Below, one piece after another: positions 1-6,044 of a DNA stretch of 6,998 bases. The stretch comes from an uncultured Bacteroidales bacterium (GTDB lineage Bacteria; Bacteroidota; Bacteroidia; Bacteroidales; UBA932). Numbering within the stretch: the first letter of the stretch is position 1; the number at the start of each line of letters is the position of its first letter. The DNA lies in assembly GCA_900317065.1 (NCBI GenBank), contig ONFK01000093.1, forward strand, positions 1-6,998. Direction: 5' to 3'. The notes beneath the pieces were generated by a model, which had not been told where the DNA came from, did no database searches, and saw only the letters and a program-made list of their open reading frames with translations. Position numbers and translations under genes: made by a program.

Positions 1-158
1 CCTACTTCACCTTCCTCACGAAGGGCAAGAAGGAAGCCGCGGCCCATTTCGCCAACCGCTTCGTGCAGGGCACCTACCCGAAGGCCGTGAAGTTCATGGC
101 CGTGGAGTGCCCGATGCTCACCGCCCTGATGGTCCAGTACGTCAAAAGTATACGATAG
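1..158 (+). CDS. 3' end of an unidentified gene upstream of the VWA gene
   Basis: The frame beginning at base 3 is open for 51 codons and ends with TAG at 156-158. The last residues read VQYVKSIR. The visible tail is basic and helical-looking, with no diagnostic motif. The stop codon directly abuts the ATG of the VWA gene with no spacer, which implies co-transcription and translational coupling. DUF2201/VWA proteins are commonly encoded after a MoxR-type AAA+ ATPase, so this could be the C-terminal end of such an ATPase. That identity rests on context alone, because no Walker or sensor motif lies inside the window. The strong GC3 preference matches the downstream gene and supports real coding. 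Confidence 0.7.
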   Translation, partial: YFTFLTKGKKEAAAHFANRFVQGTYPKAVKFMAVECPMLTALMVQYVKSIR

Positions 159-1274
159 ATGAAGGAACGCATCATGGCCATCCTCGAGCGCTGGTTCATC
201 TCCGACCCGGCGCTCTTCCAGACCCTCTGCACGCACAGCATCGAGGAGAACACATCCATGCCCTGCCCGCTGCGCAGCGGCCGCCGTAAGGTCGAGTACA
301 ACCCCGAATGGATTGCCGAGATGAGCGACACCGCCCTCGATCAGGCACTCCGCACCGAAGCGGTGCGCATCCTCCTGAAGCACCCCTACCAGCGAAAGCC
401 CGATGCCTGCTCCCAGCAGGCGGTGGCCGTGGGGAGCAACCTCACCATCGGAGACAACTATGCCTTCGGAAACTACAACATCGACCGTCCGGCGGACTAC
501 GACCTCAAGACCGGCCAGCCCTACGAGTGGTACGCGCGCCGCATCCAGGAGATGCTTCCCCCTTCCGATGGGGATGGAGACGGGGATGCAGCGGACGACC
601 CCCGCGTGCAGCGGCCGCGGTCGGAACTCTGGGAGGAGGACGATCTCACCGTGGCGATGATAGACGGGGTCATCGAGAGCACCCGCGACTGGGGTTCGCT
701 CGCCGGCGCCTTCGCCGAGAAACTAAAGGCATCTACACGCGCCCGCATCAACTGGCGGAACGTCCTCTCGGGGTTCCGCGCGAGCATCCTCTCCACCCAG
801 CGCAAGCTCACCCGCATGCGTCCGAACCGCCGCACGGGGTTTGAGAACATGGGCTCCATCCGCCGCTTCGACACCAAGCTCCTCGTGGCCGTAGACGTCA
901 GCGGATCAATCTCGTCGAACGACCTCTCGTACTTCTACGGCGTGGTGAACAGCGCATTCCGCTACGGGTTCACCGCGGTGGACGTAATCCAGTTCGACTG
1001 CGGGGTCAGGGTGGTGCAGTCACTTAGGAAGGTGATGAAGGACGTGGCCGTGATCGGACGTGGCGGCACCTCCTTCCAGGAGCCCATCGACTTCGCCAAC
1101 GAGAACGGCTATGACGGCCTGGTGATGCTCACGGACGGCTACGCCCCCGAGCCGGTCATCCCGGACAACATGCGCACGAAGATAGTCTGGGTCTGCCGCG
1201 ACAAGCGCAGCTACAACGACGCCCACTCCTGGATGGAGAAGTCCGGAAGGGTATGCATAATGGAACTGAACTGA
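159..1274 (+). CDS. DUF2201-type VWA domain protein with degenerate metallopeptidase-like N-terminal domain
   Basis: This 371-aa cytoplasmic protein has two parts. The C-terminal half (about residues 238-371) is a von Willebrand A-like domain with a complete metal-ion adhesion site: D246, S248 and S250 in the DVSGS motif, T304 in RGGTSF and D326 in MLTDG. The N-terminal half (about 1-130) resembles the putative metallopeptidase domain of DUF2201 (COG3864) proteins. At the position where relatives carry HExxH it reads TEAVR (66-70), followed by ILLKHP, so both histidine ligands are missing. A downstream segment (DACSQQAVAVGSNL, 82-95) matches the family's Ala/Asp/Asn-rich stretch. An acidic Gly/Asp linker lies near 137-147. 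The start is the ATG immediately after the upstream stop. VWA proteins of this class usually work with a MoxR AAA+ ATPase as a chaperone or metal-insertion-like pair. The precise substrate here is unknown. Confidence 0.85.
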   Translation: MKERIMAILERWFISDPALFQTLCTHSIEENTSMPCPLRSGRRKVEYNPEWIAEMSDTALDQALRTEAVRILLKHPYQRKPDACSQQAVAVGSNLTIGDNYAFGNYNIDRPADYDLKTGQPYEWYARRIQEMLPPSDGDGDGDAADDPRVQRPRSELWEEDDLTVAMIDGVIESTRDWGSLAGAFAEKLKASTRARINWRNVLSGFRASILSTQRKLTRMRPNRRTGFENMGSIRRFDTKLLVAVDVSGSISSNDLSYFYGVVNSAFRYGFTAVDVIQFDCGVRVVQSLRKVMKDVAVIGRGGTSFQEPIDFANENGYDGLVMLTDGYAPEPVIPDNMRTKIVWVCRDKRSYNDAHSWMEKSGRVCIMELN

Positions 1275-1278
1275 GAAT

Positions 1279-1830
1279 ATGAAAAGCCTATATAAAATGA
1301 CCGATGAGGAAGTCATCGGGATGGTGATGGGAAACAGCAACATCAGCTTTGCGCTGAACAACAAGTCCGGGAGTTTCAACCTCCAGGGCTGCGTGAACCT
1401 CGCCAAGGAGGAGATCGCCAAGTATTTCAAGAAGAGCAACGGCCTCTGGGCATACGCGAATCTGGACAAGAACCTCGAGGACGAGCTGTCGAAGATCCAG
1501 ACGCGATACGAGCCGCTCCTGTGGGACGTCCTCCGGGAGAGACGCGCGAAGGTCGTGAAGCGGCAGACCATCACGACCATCAACTTCGCAAGGGCCAAGG
1601 CAGTCATCTCCAGCGCGCTTTCGGTGACCGGCCTGCCGTTCTCCGTCTATGAGCAGCAGTACCGCGCGCAGGTGGTGCTGAACCTGGCGCCCCGCTCCAC
1701 GCTCTTCTTCTACGTGAACTACAAGGACGTAGACAAGGAAGGGAAGATGGAAGAGATGGTCGCGGCCGTGAGATCCCTGCATCTGGCCGCGCAGTCCCTG
1801 GGCCCCGGCACTATGCTAAAACGCAGATAA
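1279..1830 (+). CDS. hypothetical protein, 183 aa
   Basis: I do not recognise this protein. The ATG lies 4 nt after the VWA stop codon, so it is almost certainly in the same operon. The sequence suggests a soluble alpha/beta protein: an amphipathic N-terminal region, a charged helical stretch around residues 60-95 (LDKNLEDELSKIQTRYEPLL then WDVLRERRAKVV), and alternating hydrophobic segments around 131-148 that look like beta strands. It ends in a short basic tail (LKRR). No signal peptide, membrane segment, cysteine cluster or nucleotide-binding motif is visible. Codon usage is GC3-rich like its neighbours, which supports real coding. A long antisense frame overlaps it but has no independent support. 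A role as partner of the VWA protein is inferred from position only. Confidence 0.75.
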   Translation: MKSLYKMTDEEVIGMVMGNSNISFALNNKSGSFNLQGCVNLAKEEIAKYFKKSNGLWAYANLDKNLEDELSKIQTRYEPLLWDVLRERRAKVVKRQTITTINFARAKAVISSALSVTGLPFSVYEQQYRAQVVLNLAPRSTLFFYVNYKDVDKEGKMEEMVAAVRSLHLAAQSLGPGTMLKRR

Positions 1831-1886
1831 ATTGTGAAAGATTCGCAGGAGATGTGGGTATATACATAAGATAAAACGAAAAGAAT

Positions 1887-2546
1887 ATGACAGAATTCGA
1901 AAAGTTCGCAAGCCGCGACCGCGGCATCAGCACCAACACTCTGGACGCCTTCTACAGGACAGCAGCATACATCAACCCTACCGTCATCGAGGAACGCAAG
2001 CTCAACGTGGCCTCCATGGACGTGTTCAGCCGTCTGATGATGGACCGCATCATCTGGCTCGGATGCCCCATCGACGACGACGTTGCGAACATCGTCCAGG
2101 CCCAGCTACTCTTCCTCGCCTCCAACGATCCGAAGGCGGACATCTCCCTGTACATCAACAGCCCCGGCGGCAGCGTCTCCGCGGGCCTCGGCATCTATGA
2201 CACCATGCAGATCATCAGCCCCGACGTGGCGACCATCTGCACAGGCATGGCTGCTTCCATGGGTAGTGTGCTTCTCTGCGCCGGCGCGAAGGGCAAGCGC
2301 AGCGCCCTCCCCCACTCCCGCGTGATGATACACCAGCCTCTGGGCGGTGTGCGCGGACAGGCGGAGGACATCCTCATCGAGGCGCGCGAGATAGAGAAGT
2401 GCCGCGAGGAACTCTTCCGCATCATCACCGAGCACAGCGGGCAGAGCTACGACAAGGTCTTCGCGGACGGCGACCGCAACTACTGGATGAGCGCCGACGA
2501 AGCCCTCAAGTACGGCATGGTCGACCGTATCATGAAGAAAAAGTGA
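1887..2546 (+). CDS. clpP: ATP-dependent Clp protease proteolytic subunit ClpP, with Asn at the catalytic Asp position
   Basis: ClpP forms a double-heptamer chamber that degrades proteins fed to it by AAA+ unfoldases such as ClpX. At 219 aa it has normal length for the Bacteroidetes form, including the N-terminal extension before the conserved EERKLNVASMDVFSRLMMDR block. The oxyanion segment SPGGSVSAG (92-100), the nucleophile motif GMAASMGS (S124) and the histidine motif MIHQP (H149) are intact. In related proteins the third triad member is the second Asp of a D-R-D-Y-W-M segment. Here the codon at 2478-2480 is AAC, giving D-R-N-Y-W-M with N198. Listeria ClpP1 is a known natural case of Asn at this site with altered activity. 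No clpX or tig gene is adjacent, whereas clpP usually sits beside them, so this may be a second, specialised ClpP. A 56-nt A+T-rich gap containing TATATACATA (1859-1868) separates it from the previous gene. There is no clear Shine-Dalgarno sequence. Confidence 0.95.
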   Translation: MTEFEKFASRDRGISTNTLDAFYRTAAYINPTVIEERKLNVASMDVFSRLMMDRIIWLGCPIDDDVANIVQAQLLFLASNDPKADISLYINSPGGSVSAGLGIYDTMQIISPDVATICTGMAASMGSVLLCAGAKGKRSALPHSRVMIHQPLGGVRGQAEDILIEAREIEKCREELFRIITEHSGQSYDKVFADGDRNYWMSADEALKYGMVDRIMKKK

Positions 2547-2831
2547 TAAAAGGAGTAAGATTTACTGAAACTTTTAACACGGAAATATCGTATATATTCT
2601 ACCTGCCGTACAGAGTCGTGAAGATTCAGGGCGGTATTGACATACTGTAGGAAGTAAGCGAACAGTGCTGCCGATCAGGTTTTGATCTTTGACATATCGT
2701 AAAGTCTTGAGCAGTTGCTCCGGAGTTTAGCCCAACTTAAAAATTTTTTATTTGCGTGGCGTTCTCCGGTCGAGTCACGCAGGTCCCTTTTCAGGGTATT
2801 TCACGACTGGCAACAATCAATACCTGACGAT
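2547..2831 (+). other. non-coding gap and leader between clpP and the sigma factor gene
   Basis: This 285-nt stretch is richer in A+T than the flanking genes and contains no convincing ORF. A frame continuous with the sigma gene extends upstream to a TTG near 2715, but its residues look random and it lacks family similarity. The gap holds a short GATCA/TGATC hairpin at 2673-2687, too weak to call a terminator, and two hairpins closer to the gene. TTTG runs at 2681-2684 and 2688-2691 could be -33 elements, but no TAnnTTTG box lies at the right distance. It probably contains the sigma gene promoter and a long 5' leader. Confidence 0.5.
2754..2796 (+). promoter_or_regulatory. tandem hairpins in the leader of the sigma factor gene
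   Basis: GCGTG (2754-2758) pairs with CACGC (2776-2780) around a 17-nt loop. CCCT (2785-2788) pairs with AGGG (2793-2796) around TTTC. Both lie 36 to 78 nt before the sigma ATG. They could shape a structured 5' UTR, but the stems are short and chance is a real alternative. Confidence 0.25.
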
Positions 2832-3467
2832 ATGACGAACGAAAAACTTCACCTCGGCATCAACACTACTGACACCTTCACCGCCGCCAATGGGGCCACT
2901 TCCAACTATCAGGATATCTTCGAAGGAATCCTTCGTAACGTTTCCTATTTCGCTGCACACAGCGGGAAGAGACTGAGCAGGGAGGATCTTGAAGACATGG
3001 CACAGGACGCCTTCCTGAAGGCAGTCAAGTACCATGGATCTTTCAATCCTGTCAAGTGCTCGAAGCCTCAGGTCTTCGGCAACAGGATTGCAGAGAACAT
3101 CAAGGCGGACCTGATGAACAGGCTCAAGAAACACAACGAGACCTTCACGGATCTTGAGTACTGCGATGAAGACGGGGACGAATACGTTCCTCACCATATC
3201 GCAGAGTACAGGGGAGATGAGTTCAAGGCCAATCGCGCCGTCGAGAAGGCAGAGATGGAAGAGCTCATCAGCAAGGCCATCGAAAGCCTTAACGAAGGCT
3301 ATCAGAAGATCCTTTGGCTGTGCCTTCAGGGCTACAAGACCGGTGAAATCGCCGAACAGCTCGGTCTTGACCTCAAAGCTGCTTACGTTCGGCTTTGTAA
3401 GGCCAAGAAAGCTCTCCGCAAAGCCGCAGGCGTAGAACTCGAGGACTATCTCGACTTTGACGACTGA
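2832..3467 (+). CDS. RNA polymerase sigma factor, sigma-70 family (ECF-like)
   Basis: The product is 211 aa when started at the ATG at 2832 (MTNEKLHLGI). It would direct core RNA polymerase to a specific promoter set. Residues about 26-100 correspond to sigma region 2, with the 2.2-like helix EDLEDMAQDAFLKAVKYHGS (51-70). Residues about 140-197 form region 4, with the helix-turn-helix GYKTGEIAEQLGLDLKAAY (167-185) followed by a basic helix RLCKAKKALRKA. An acidic linker (CDEDGDEY, 111-118) joins the two, and the tail is acidic (LEDYLDFDD). There is no region 1 or 3, as in ECF factors. The spacing of regions and the long linker are slightly unusual, so it could be a diverged or phage/plasmid-type sigma factor. 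No anti-sigma gene is adjacent. Codon use is less GC-biased than in the left-hand operon. It is flanked by a long leader and its own terminator, so it is probably monocistronic. Confidence 0.85.
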   Translation: MTNEKLHLGINTTDTFTAANGATSNYQDIFEGILRNVSYFAAHSGKRLSREDLEDMAQDAFLKAVKYHGSFNPVKCSKPQVFGNRIAENIKADLMNRLKKHNETFTDLEYCDEDGDEYVPHHIAEYRGDEFKANRAVEKAEMEELISKAIESLNEGYQKILWLCLQGYKTGEIAEQLGLDLKAAYVRLCKAKKALRKAAGVELEDYLDFDD

Positions 3468-3481
3468 GTCCTACAAGTCAG

Positions 3482-3525
3482 CAGCCGATCTCGGAAACGG
3501 GGTTGGCTGTTGTGTTATTATTTTT
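3482..3525 (+). terminator. intrinsic terminator after the sigma factor gene
   Basis: CAGCCGATCTC (3482-3492) pairs along its whole length, counting G-U wobbles, with GGGGTTGGCTG (3499-3509) around the six-base loop GGAAAC. A T-rich tract (3510-3525, ending in TTTTT) follows. The structure begins 14 nt after the sigma stop codon and separates that gene from the downstream operon. Confidence 0.75.
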
Positions 3526-3526
3526 G
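3519..3526 (+). promoter_or_regulatory. candidate Bacteroidetes -7 box (TATTTTTG)
   Basis: TATTTTTG matches the Bacteroidetes TAnnTTTG -7 consensus exactly and lies 19 nt before the ATG at 3546. That would give a very short leader for the ADP-ribosyltransferase/NADAR operon. No TTTG is found 19-21 nt upstream, and the box overlaps the T-tract of the terminator, so the match may be incidental. Confidence 0.35.
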
Positions 3527-3545
3527 GGGAAAAACACATAGTTAT

Positions 3546-4130
3546 ATGGCAATAGCTTATCACGGTTCAGCAGCCCTTTTCAGGGAGTTCGACCCCACCC
3601 ATCTCCTGGAGGGTGACGGGAAGTTCAAGTTCGGCGTCGGGGCCTATTTGACATCGCGTTACACTACCGCGGCGCACTATTCCGGTGCGACCGGCAGCGC
3701 GGACCACTACGTCTACACGGTGGAGATCCCGGACTTGATGGAGGAAAACCATCTCACATCCCTCGCTCCCGTGGCCCCGGCGATCATCGCAAGGGCCGAG
3801 GCGAAACTCGGCGAGAAGGTGCCTGCGGATGCATGCGTCAGCGGTAAGTTCTTCCGGAAGTGGCTCGGCAACCGCCTCATCGGGAATCTCGGGACCGTCA
3901 AGAAGATGACGGGCTCCGCGAGCCTCGAGGCGGAGAAGGCCGCATCGGCGTTCCTTCCCGGCATCGGCGTGGTGCTTCTCGTCTGGCCAACGGCGCAGAC
4001 CAAGCCCGAGGCGGGCAACAACTACGCGCTGCTGGATTACGGCGAGTTCCATATCATCAAGGTGGACAAGGTTCTCCTGGACGGGAAAGACCAGCTGATT
4101 CCGGGATCCGAGGAGGCCATAAAACCATAG
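3546..4130 (+). CDS. putative ADP-ribosyltransferase-like protein (ART-PolyVal-like)
   Basis: The product is 194 aa from the ATG at 3546. A TTG 36 nt upstream is in frame but lies in the terminator. The N-terminus carries the pattern of small ADP-ribosyltransferases of phage polyvalent proteins: AYHGS (4-8) with candidate NAD-binding H6, an FREFDPTHL segment (12-20), then FGVGAYLTSRYTTAAHYS (29-46) with candidate Y34, then a strand VYTVEIPD (56-63). The C-terminus fits the same fold: ASAFLPGIGVVLL (133-145) followed by NNYALLDYGEFHIIKV (158-173), resembling the family's NYVxFD strand. I cannot point with certainty to the third catalytic residue. It would transfer ADP-ribose from NAD+ to a protein, nucleic acid or small molecule; the target is unknown. 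It is the first gene of a two-gene operon with a NADAR protein 4 nt downstream. A DUF3990-like ART is an alternative family assignment. No signal peptide is seen. Confidence 0.65.
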   Translation: MAIAYHGSAALFREFDPTHLLEGDGKFKFGVGAYLTSRYTTAAHYSGATGSADHYVYTVEIPDLMEENHLTSLAPVAPAIIARAEAKLGEKVPADACVSGKFFRKWLGNRLIGNLGTVKKMTGSASLEAEKAASAFLPGIGVVLLVWPTAQTKPEAGNNYALLDYGEFHIIKVDKVLLDGKDQLIPGSEEAIKP

Positions 4131-4134
4131 AGAC

Positions 4135-4725
4135 ATGCACGTAGGCAACTTGATCAAGGAGAATTATCCCCAGTACTACTCCATCGAGCGTTATCCCGCC
4201 GAAAAGGTGGCACCGTTCTGCAAGGTCGACGGCCCCTGGGGCATTTTGGGGAACTTCGGACGGACGCCTCTGGTGATTGGCGGTATCCCCTTCGACTGTA
4301 CCGAGAAGGTGTTCCAGGTGATGAAGTTCACCGACGCCGCCACCCGCCAGGCCATTTACAATGCCAAGGGGCAGACAATCAAGATGAAGGCAAAGCATGG
4401 TCATAAGGCAGGCTGCGTCCGCTCCGATTGGGGCCATATCATCGTGGACGCGATGAAGTTCTGCCTCGTGCAGAAGTACGCCCAGAGCGAGGAGTTCCGC
4501 CGTGAGCTCGAGCGCAGCCGCGGCCTCTTCATCGTAGAAGACCAGAGCACCTTCCCAAAGAAGAATCCCGACACCTGGGGCGCGAAGCTCTCCGGTGACG
4601 GGACCGAGTACGTGGGACCTAACCTCATGGGGCGGCTTCTTATGGAGCTGAGGGATGCCGGCGGGAAACTCTCCTACACGCTCCCTCCCACCGCCACGTC
4701 CTTCCAGGATCTGGCGAGCCTGTAA
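4135..4725 (+). CDS. NADAR domain protein (YbiA/DUF1768-like)
   Basis: This 196-aa protein shows the NADAR fold pattern in order: PWGILGNFGRTPLVIGGIPF (34-53) corresponding to the G-x-LSNF...PI-x-I-x-G block, CTEKVFQVMKF (55-65) with the conserved glutamate E57, an Ala/Lys-rich segment to SDW (97-99), MKFCLVQKYAQ (107-117) with K114, FIVEDQ (132-137), DTWG (146-149), and GPNLMGRLLMELR (161-173). NADAR proteins include E. coli YbiA, an N-glycosidase of riboflavin-pathway intermediates, and the DarG1 antitoxin domain that removes ADP-ribose from guanine in DNA. The usual EH-x-FQ motif here reads EKVFQ, with Lys replacing His. Its ATG is 4 nt after the stop of the ART-like gene, so the natural inference is that it reverses that enzyme's modification. 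Its last 52 nt overlap a convergent gene. A YbiA-like metabolic role remains possible. Confidence 0.85.
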   Translation: MHVGNLIKENYPQYYSIERYPAEKVAPFCKVDGPWGILGNFGRTPLVIGGIPFDCTEKVFQVMKFTDAATRQAIYNAKGQTIKMKAKHGHKAGCVRSDWGHIIVDAMKFCLVQKYAQSEEFRRELERSRGLFIVEDQSTFPKKNPDTWGAKLSGDGTEYVGPNLMGRLLMELRDAGGKLSYTLPPTATSFQDLASL

Positions 4726-5006
4726 TCCACCTTGCGGAGAGTGCCGCAGGGGAATTCGTCCGGAGCCTTGTCCGGGCGCATTATCAGATAAGGGGTGAGG
4801 GCGATGACGCGGTCTACATTGTCGAGATCCACGTAGATATCCAGGAAATACTCATCTACTATCCTCACAGTCAGCACATTGAACTTGCCCACCGTGGCAA
4901 ACAGAAAGGGGATCTTCTTCTTGCCAAGGCCCTCTTTCAGCTTGATTTCCAGCAGGGGGAATTCTATCCTGGCGACCATCTGGTCTCTCTGGCTCTTGTT
5001 CGTCAT
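4674..5006 (-). CDS. hypothetical protein, 110 aa, last gene of the SIS operon
   Basis: I do not recognise this small protein. Its ATG (complement of 5004-5006) is only 3 nt after the SIS gene stop, which argues for a real, translationally coupled gene. The sequence alternates hydrophobic and charged residues, for example IEFPLLEIKLKEG (14-26), IPFLFATVGKFNVLTVRIV (32-50) and YFLDIYVDLDNVDRVIAL (53-70), suggesting a small beta-rich domain. It has no signal peptide, membrane segment or catalytic motif. The final 17 codons overlap the 3' end of the convergent NADAR gene. Position suggests a partner or regulator of the SIS protein, but nothing in the sequence shows this. A chance ORF is less likely given its composition and spacing. 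Confidence 0.6.
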   Translation of the reverse strand: MTNKSQRDQMVARIEFPLLEIKLKEGLGKKKIPFLFATVGKFNVLTVRIVDEYFLDIYVDLDNVDRVIALTPYLIMRPDKAPDEFPCGTLRKVDYRLARSWKDVAVGGSV

Positions 5007-5009
5007 GGC

Positions 5010-6044
5010 CTAGAGAGTCAGGGGCCCGTTCTTGCGCATCTCCGCCACGAAGGGGATGGAGATGGGCACGCGCTTGTCGATGCGGCCGGGATTGGAGGGG
5101 CTCACGGGGTTCACCCCGGTGGCATCGCAGGCCGCGCGAAAGAACTCAGTGGCACGGACGAGAAGGTCGAGGGACGCTTCGGGGGCATCCTCCGCGGTCT
5201 CGATGAGAACGAGCTTCGTGGATGCAGGAAGATACTTCCGGGTACGCTCCGCGATGTCGCGCTCGCGGGGGCTTATGAACATCACCACGGCGGTCTCGTC
5301 CAGATGGTTCGACTCCCAGATGAAGCGGCCGTGGCAGTGATTGCGATAGTCGCAGACGATGGCCGGGGCGAGGCCGCTTTCGACCATCTTGCCTTCAAGG
5401 TTGCTGGCCACGGGACGGCCCCAGCTGCCGTGCAGGAGGACGTAGCTGCGGATCTTTCCGAACTCCGAGGGGGCAAGGGTCGTGCCGTCGTTCAGGCAGA
5501 AGGTGAAGGGCTTCTCGGGGGCTTCCATGTACTTCCCGAGGTCCACTCCGGGCTGGAACACTTTAGTGAGAAGGGCGAAGTAGGCGATGCTCGTACCCAC
5601 CGATACGAATCCGTCGTGGGTGCCATGCACGGAGGGTACGAAGGCGTTGGGAGCTCCGGCTTTGCGGAAGAGCTTGAGGGCTTCGTTCCGGTCGGAGTCG
5701 GAGAAGTTGATGGAGGCCGTGCCGGCGGGGTTCACTTCTAGGGCACGACGGGTGGCCGCGATGATGTCGTTGTTGTGGCCACCTTTACTGATAAGGACTA
5801 TCTTGGCCGTACGCAACGCATTGTCGCTGAATGAGTTGAAAGTATAGGGAGTCACAGCCTGGGCCATCCCACCACGGGCTCCGTAGAGCAGTGCGAGGAA
5901 GTCCCCGGAGCTTTCGCAGCCACCGGATCCGGTGGCCACGAGGGGCTGTGAAGGATTCGAGAAAAGGAACTGACGGATAGCCGTCACGTCGGCCGTCCCG
6001 ACCTGGGAGACGATACCGGCAAGGGAGTTTCCGGTTTTACTCAT
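5010..6044 (-). CDS. SIS domain protein (sugar isomerase-like fold, two SIS halves)
   Basis: This 344-aa protein has the layout of the isomerase half of GlmS-type enzymes without a glutaminase domain. The first SIS half (about 20-165) has LVATGSGGCESSGDFLALL (35-53), a sugar-phosphate-binding GSGG..SS loop, then the second loop IVLISKGGHNNDI (82-94). The second half (about 190-310) has YVLLHGSWGRPVASNLEGK (201-219), then DYRNHCHGRFIW (232-243), which sits where GlmS relatives have the KHGP segment. VVMFISPRERD (253-263) follows. SIS proteins bind phosphosugars as isomerases, aminotransferases or regulators. The DYRN..HGR..W signature differs from housekeeping GlmS, so the ligand is unknown. 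Start: the ATG at 6042-6044 is preceded by an inverted repeat that includes its first base. It sits between a HEPN-like gene (47-nt gap) and a 110-aa gene (3-nt gap), apparently in one operon. Confidence 0.8.
   Translation of the reverse strand: MSKTGNSLAGIVSQVGTADVTAIRQFLFSNPSQPLVATGSGGCESSGDFLALLYGARGGMAQAVTPYTFNSFSDNALRTAKIVLISKGGHNNDIIAATRRALEVNPAGTASINFSDSDRNEALKLFRKAGAPNAFVPSVHGTHDGFVSVGTSIAYFALLTKVFQPGVDLGKYMEAPEKPFTFCLNDGTTLAPSEFGKIRSYVLLHGSWGRPVASNLEGKMVESGLAPAIVCDYRNHCHGRFIWESNHLDETAVVMFISPRERDIAERTRKYLPASTKLVLIETAEDAPEASLDLLVRATEFFRAACDATGVNPVSPSNPGRIDKRVPISIPFVAEMRKNGPLTL

Noticed and set aside
1020..1782. Long antisense frames opposite the VWA and 183-aa genes
   Set aside because: They span gene junctions of a tight plus-strand operon, and their products look low-complexity and unrelated to known proteins.
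2673..2690. GATCA/TGATC hairpin followed by TTT as a clpP terminator
   Set aside because: The stem is only 5 bp with two G-C pairs, there are only three T residues after it, and it lies well over 100 nt downstream of clpP.
2681..2710. TTTG runs as a Bacteroidetes -33 promoter element
   Set aside because: No TAnnTTTG box lies 19-21 nt downstream of either run.
2715..2831. N-terminal extension of the sigma factor from a TTG at 2715
   Set aside because: The 39 extra residues look random, overlap the leader hairpins and lie outside the sigma region 2 pattern; the ATG at 2832 gives a normal-looking protein.
3510..3545. Upstream TTG start for the ART-like gene
   Set aside because: It lies at the base of the terminator hairpin and in its T-tract; the ATG at 3546 places the AYHGS motif at the N-terminus, as expected for the family.
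3567..4157. Long antisense reading frame (196 codons) opposite the ART-like gene
   Set aside because: High GC3 on the plus strand creates long antisense frames; the plus-strand product has family motifs and the antisense product does not.
5304..5741. Plus-strand 145-codon frame inside the SIS gene
   Set aside because: The product is Gly/Val/Glu-rich shadow sequence; the minus-strand frame carries clear SIS motifs throughout.
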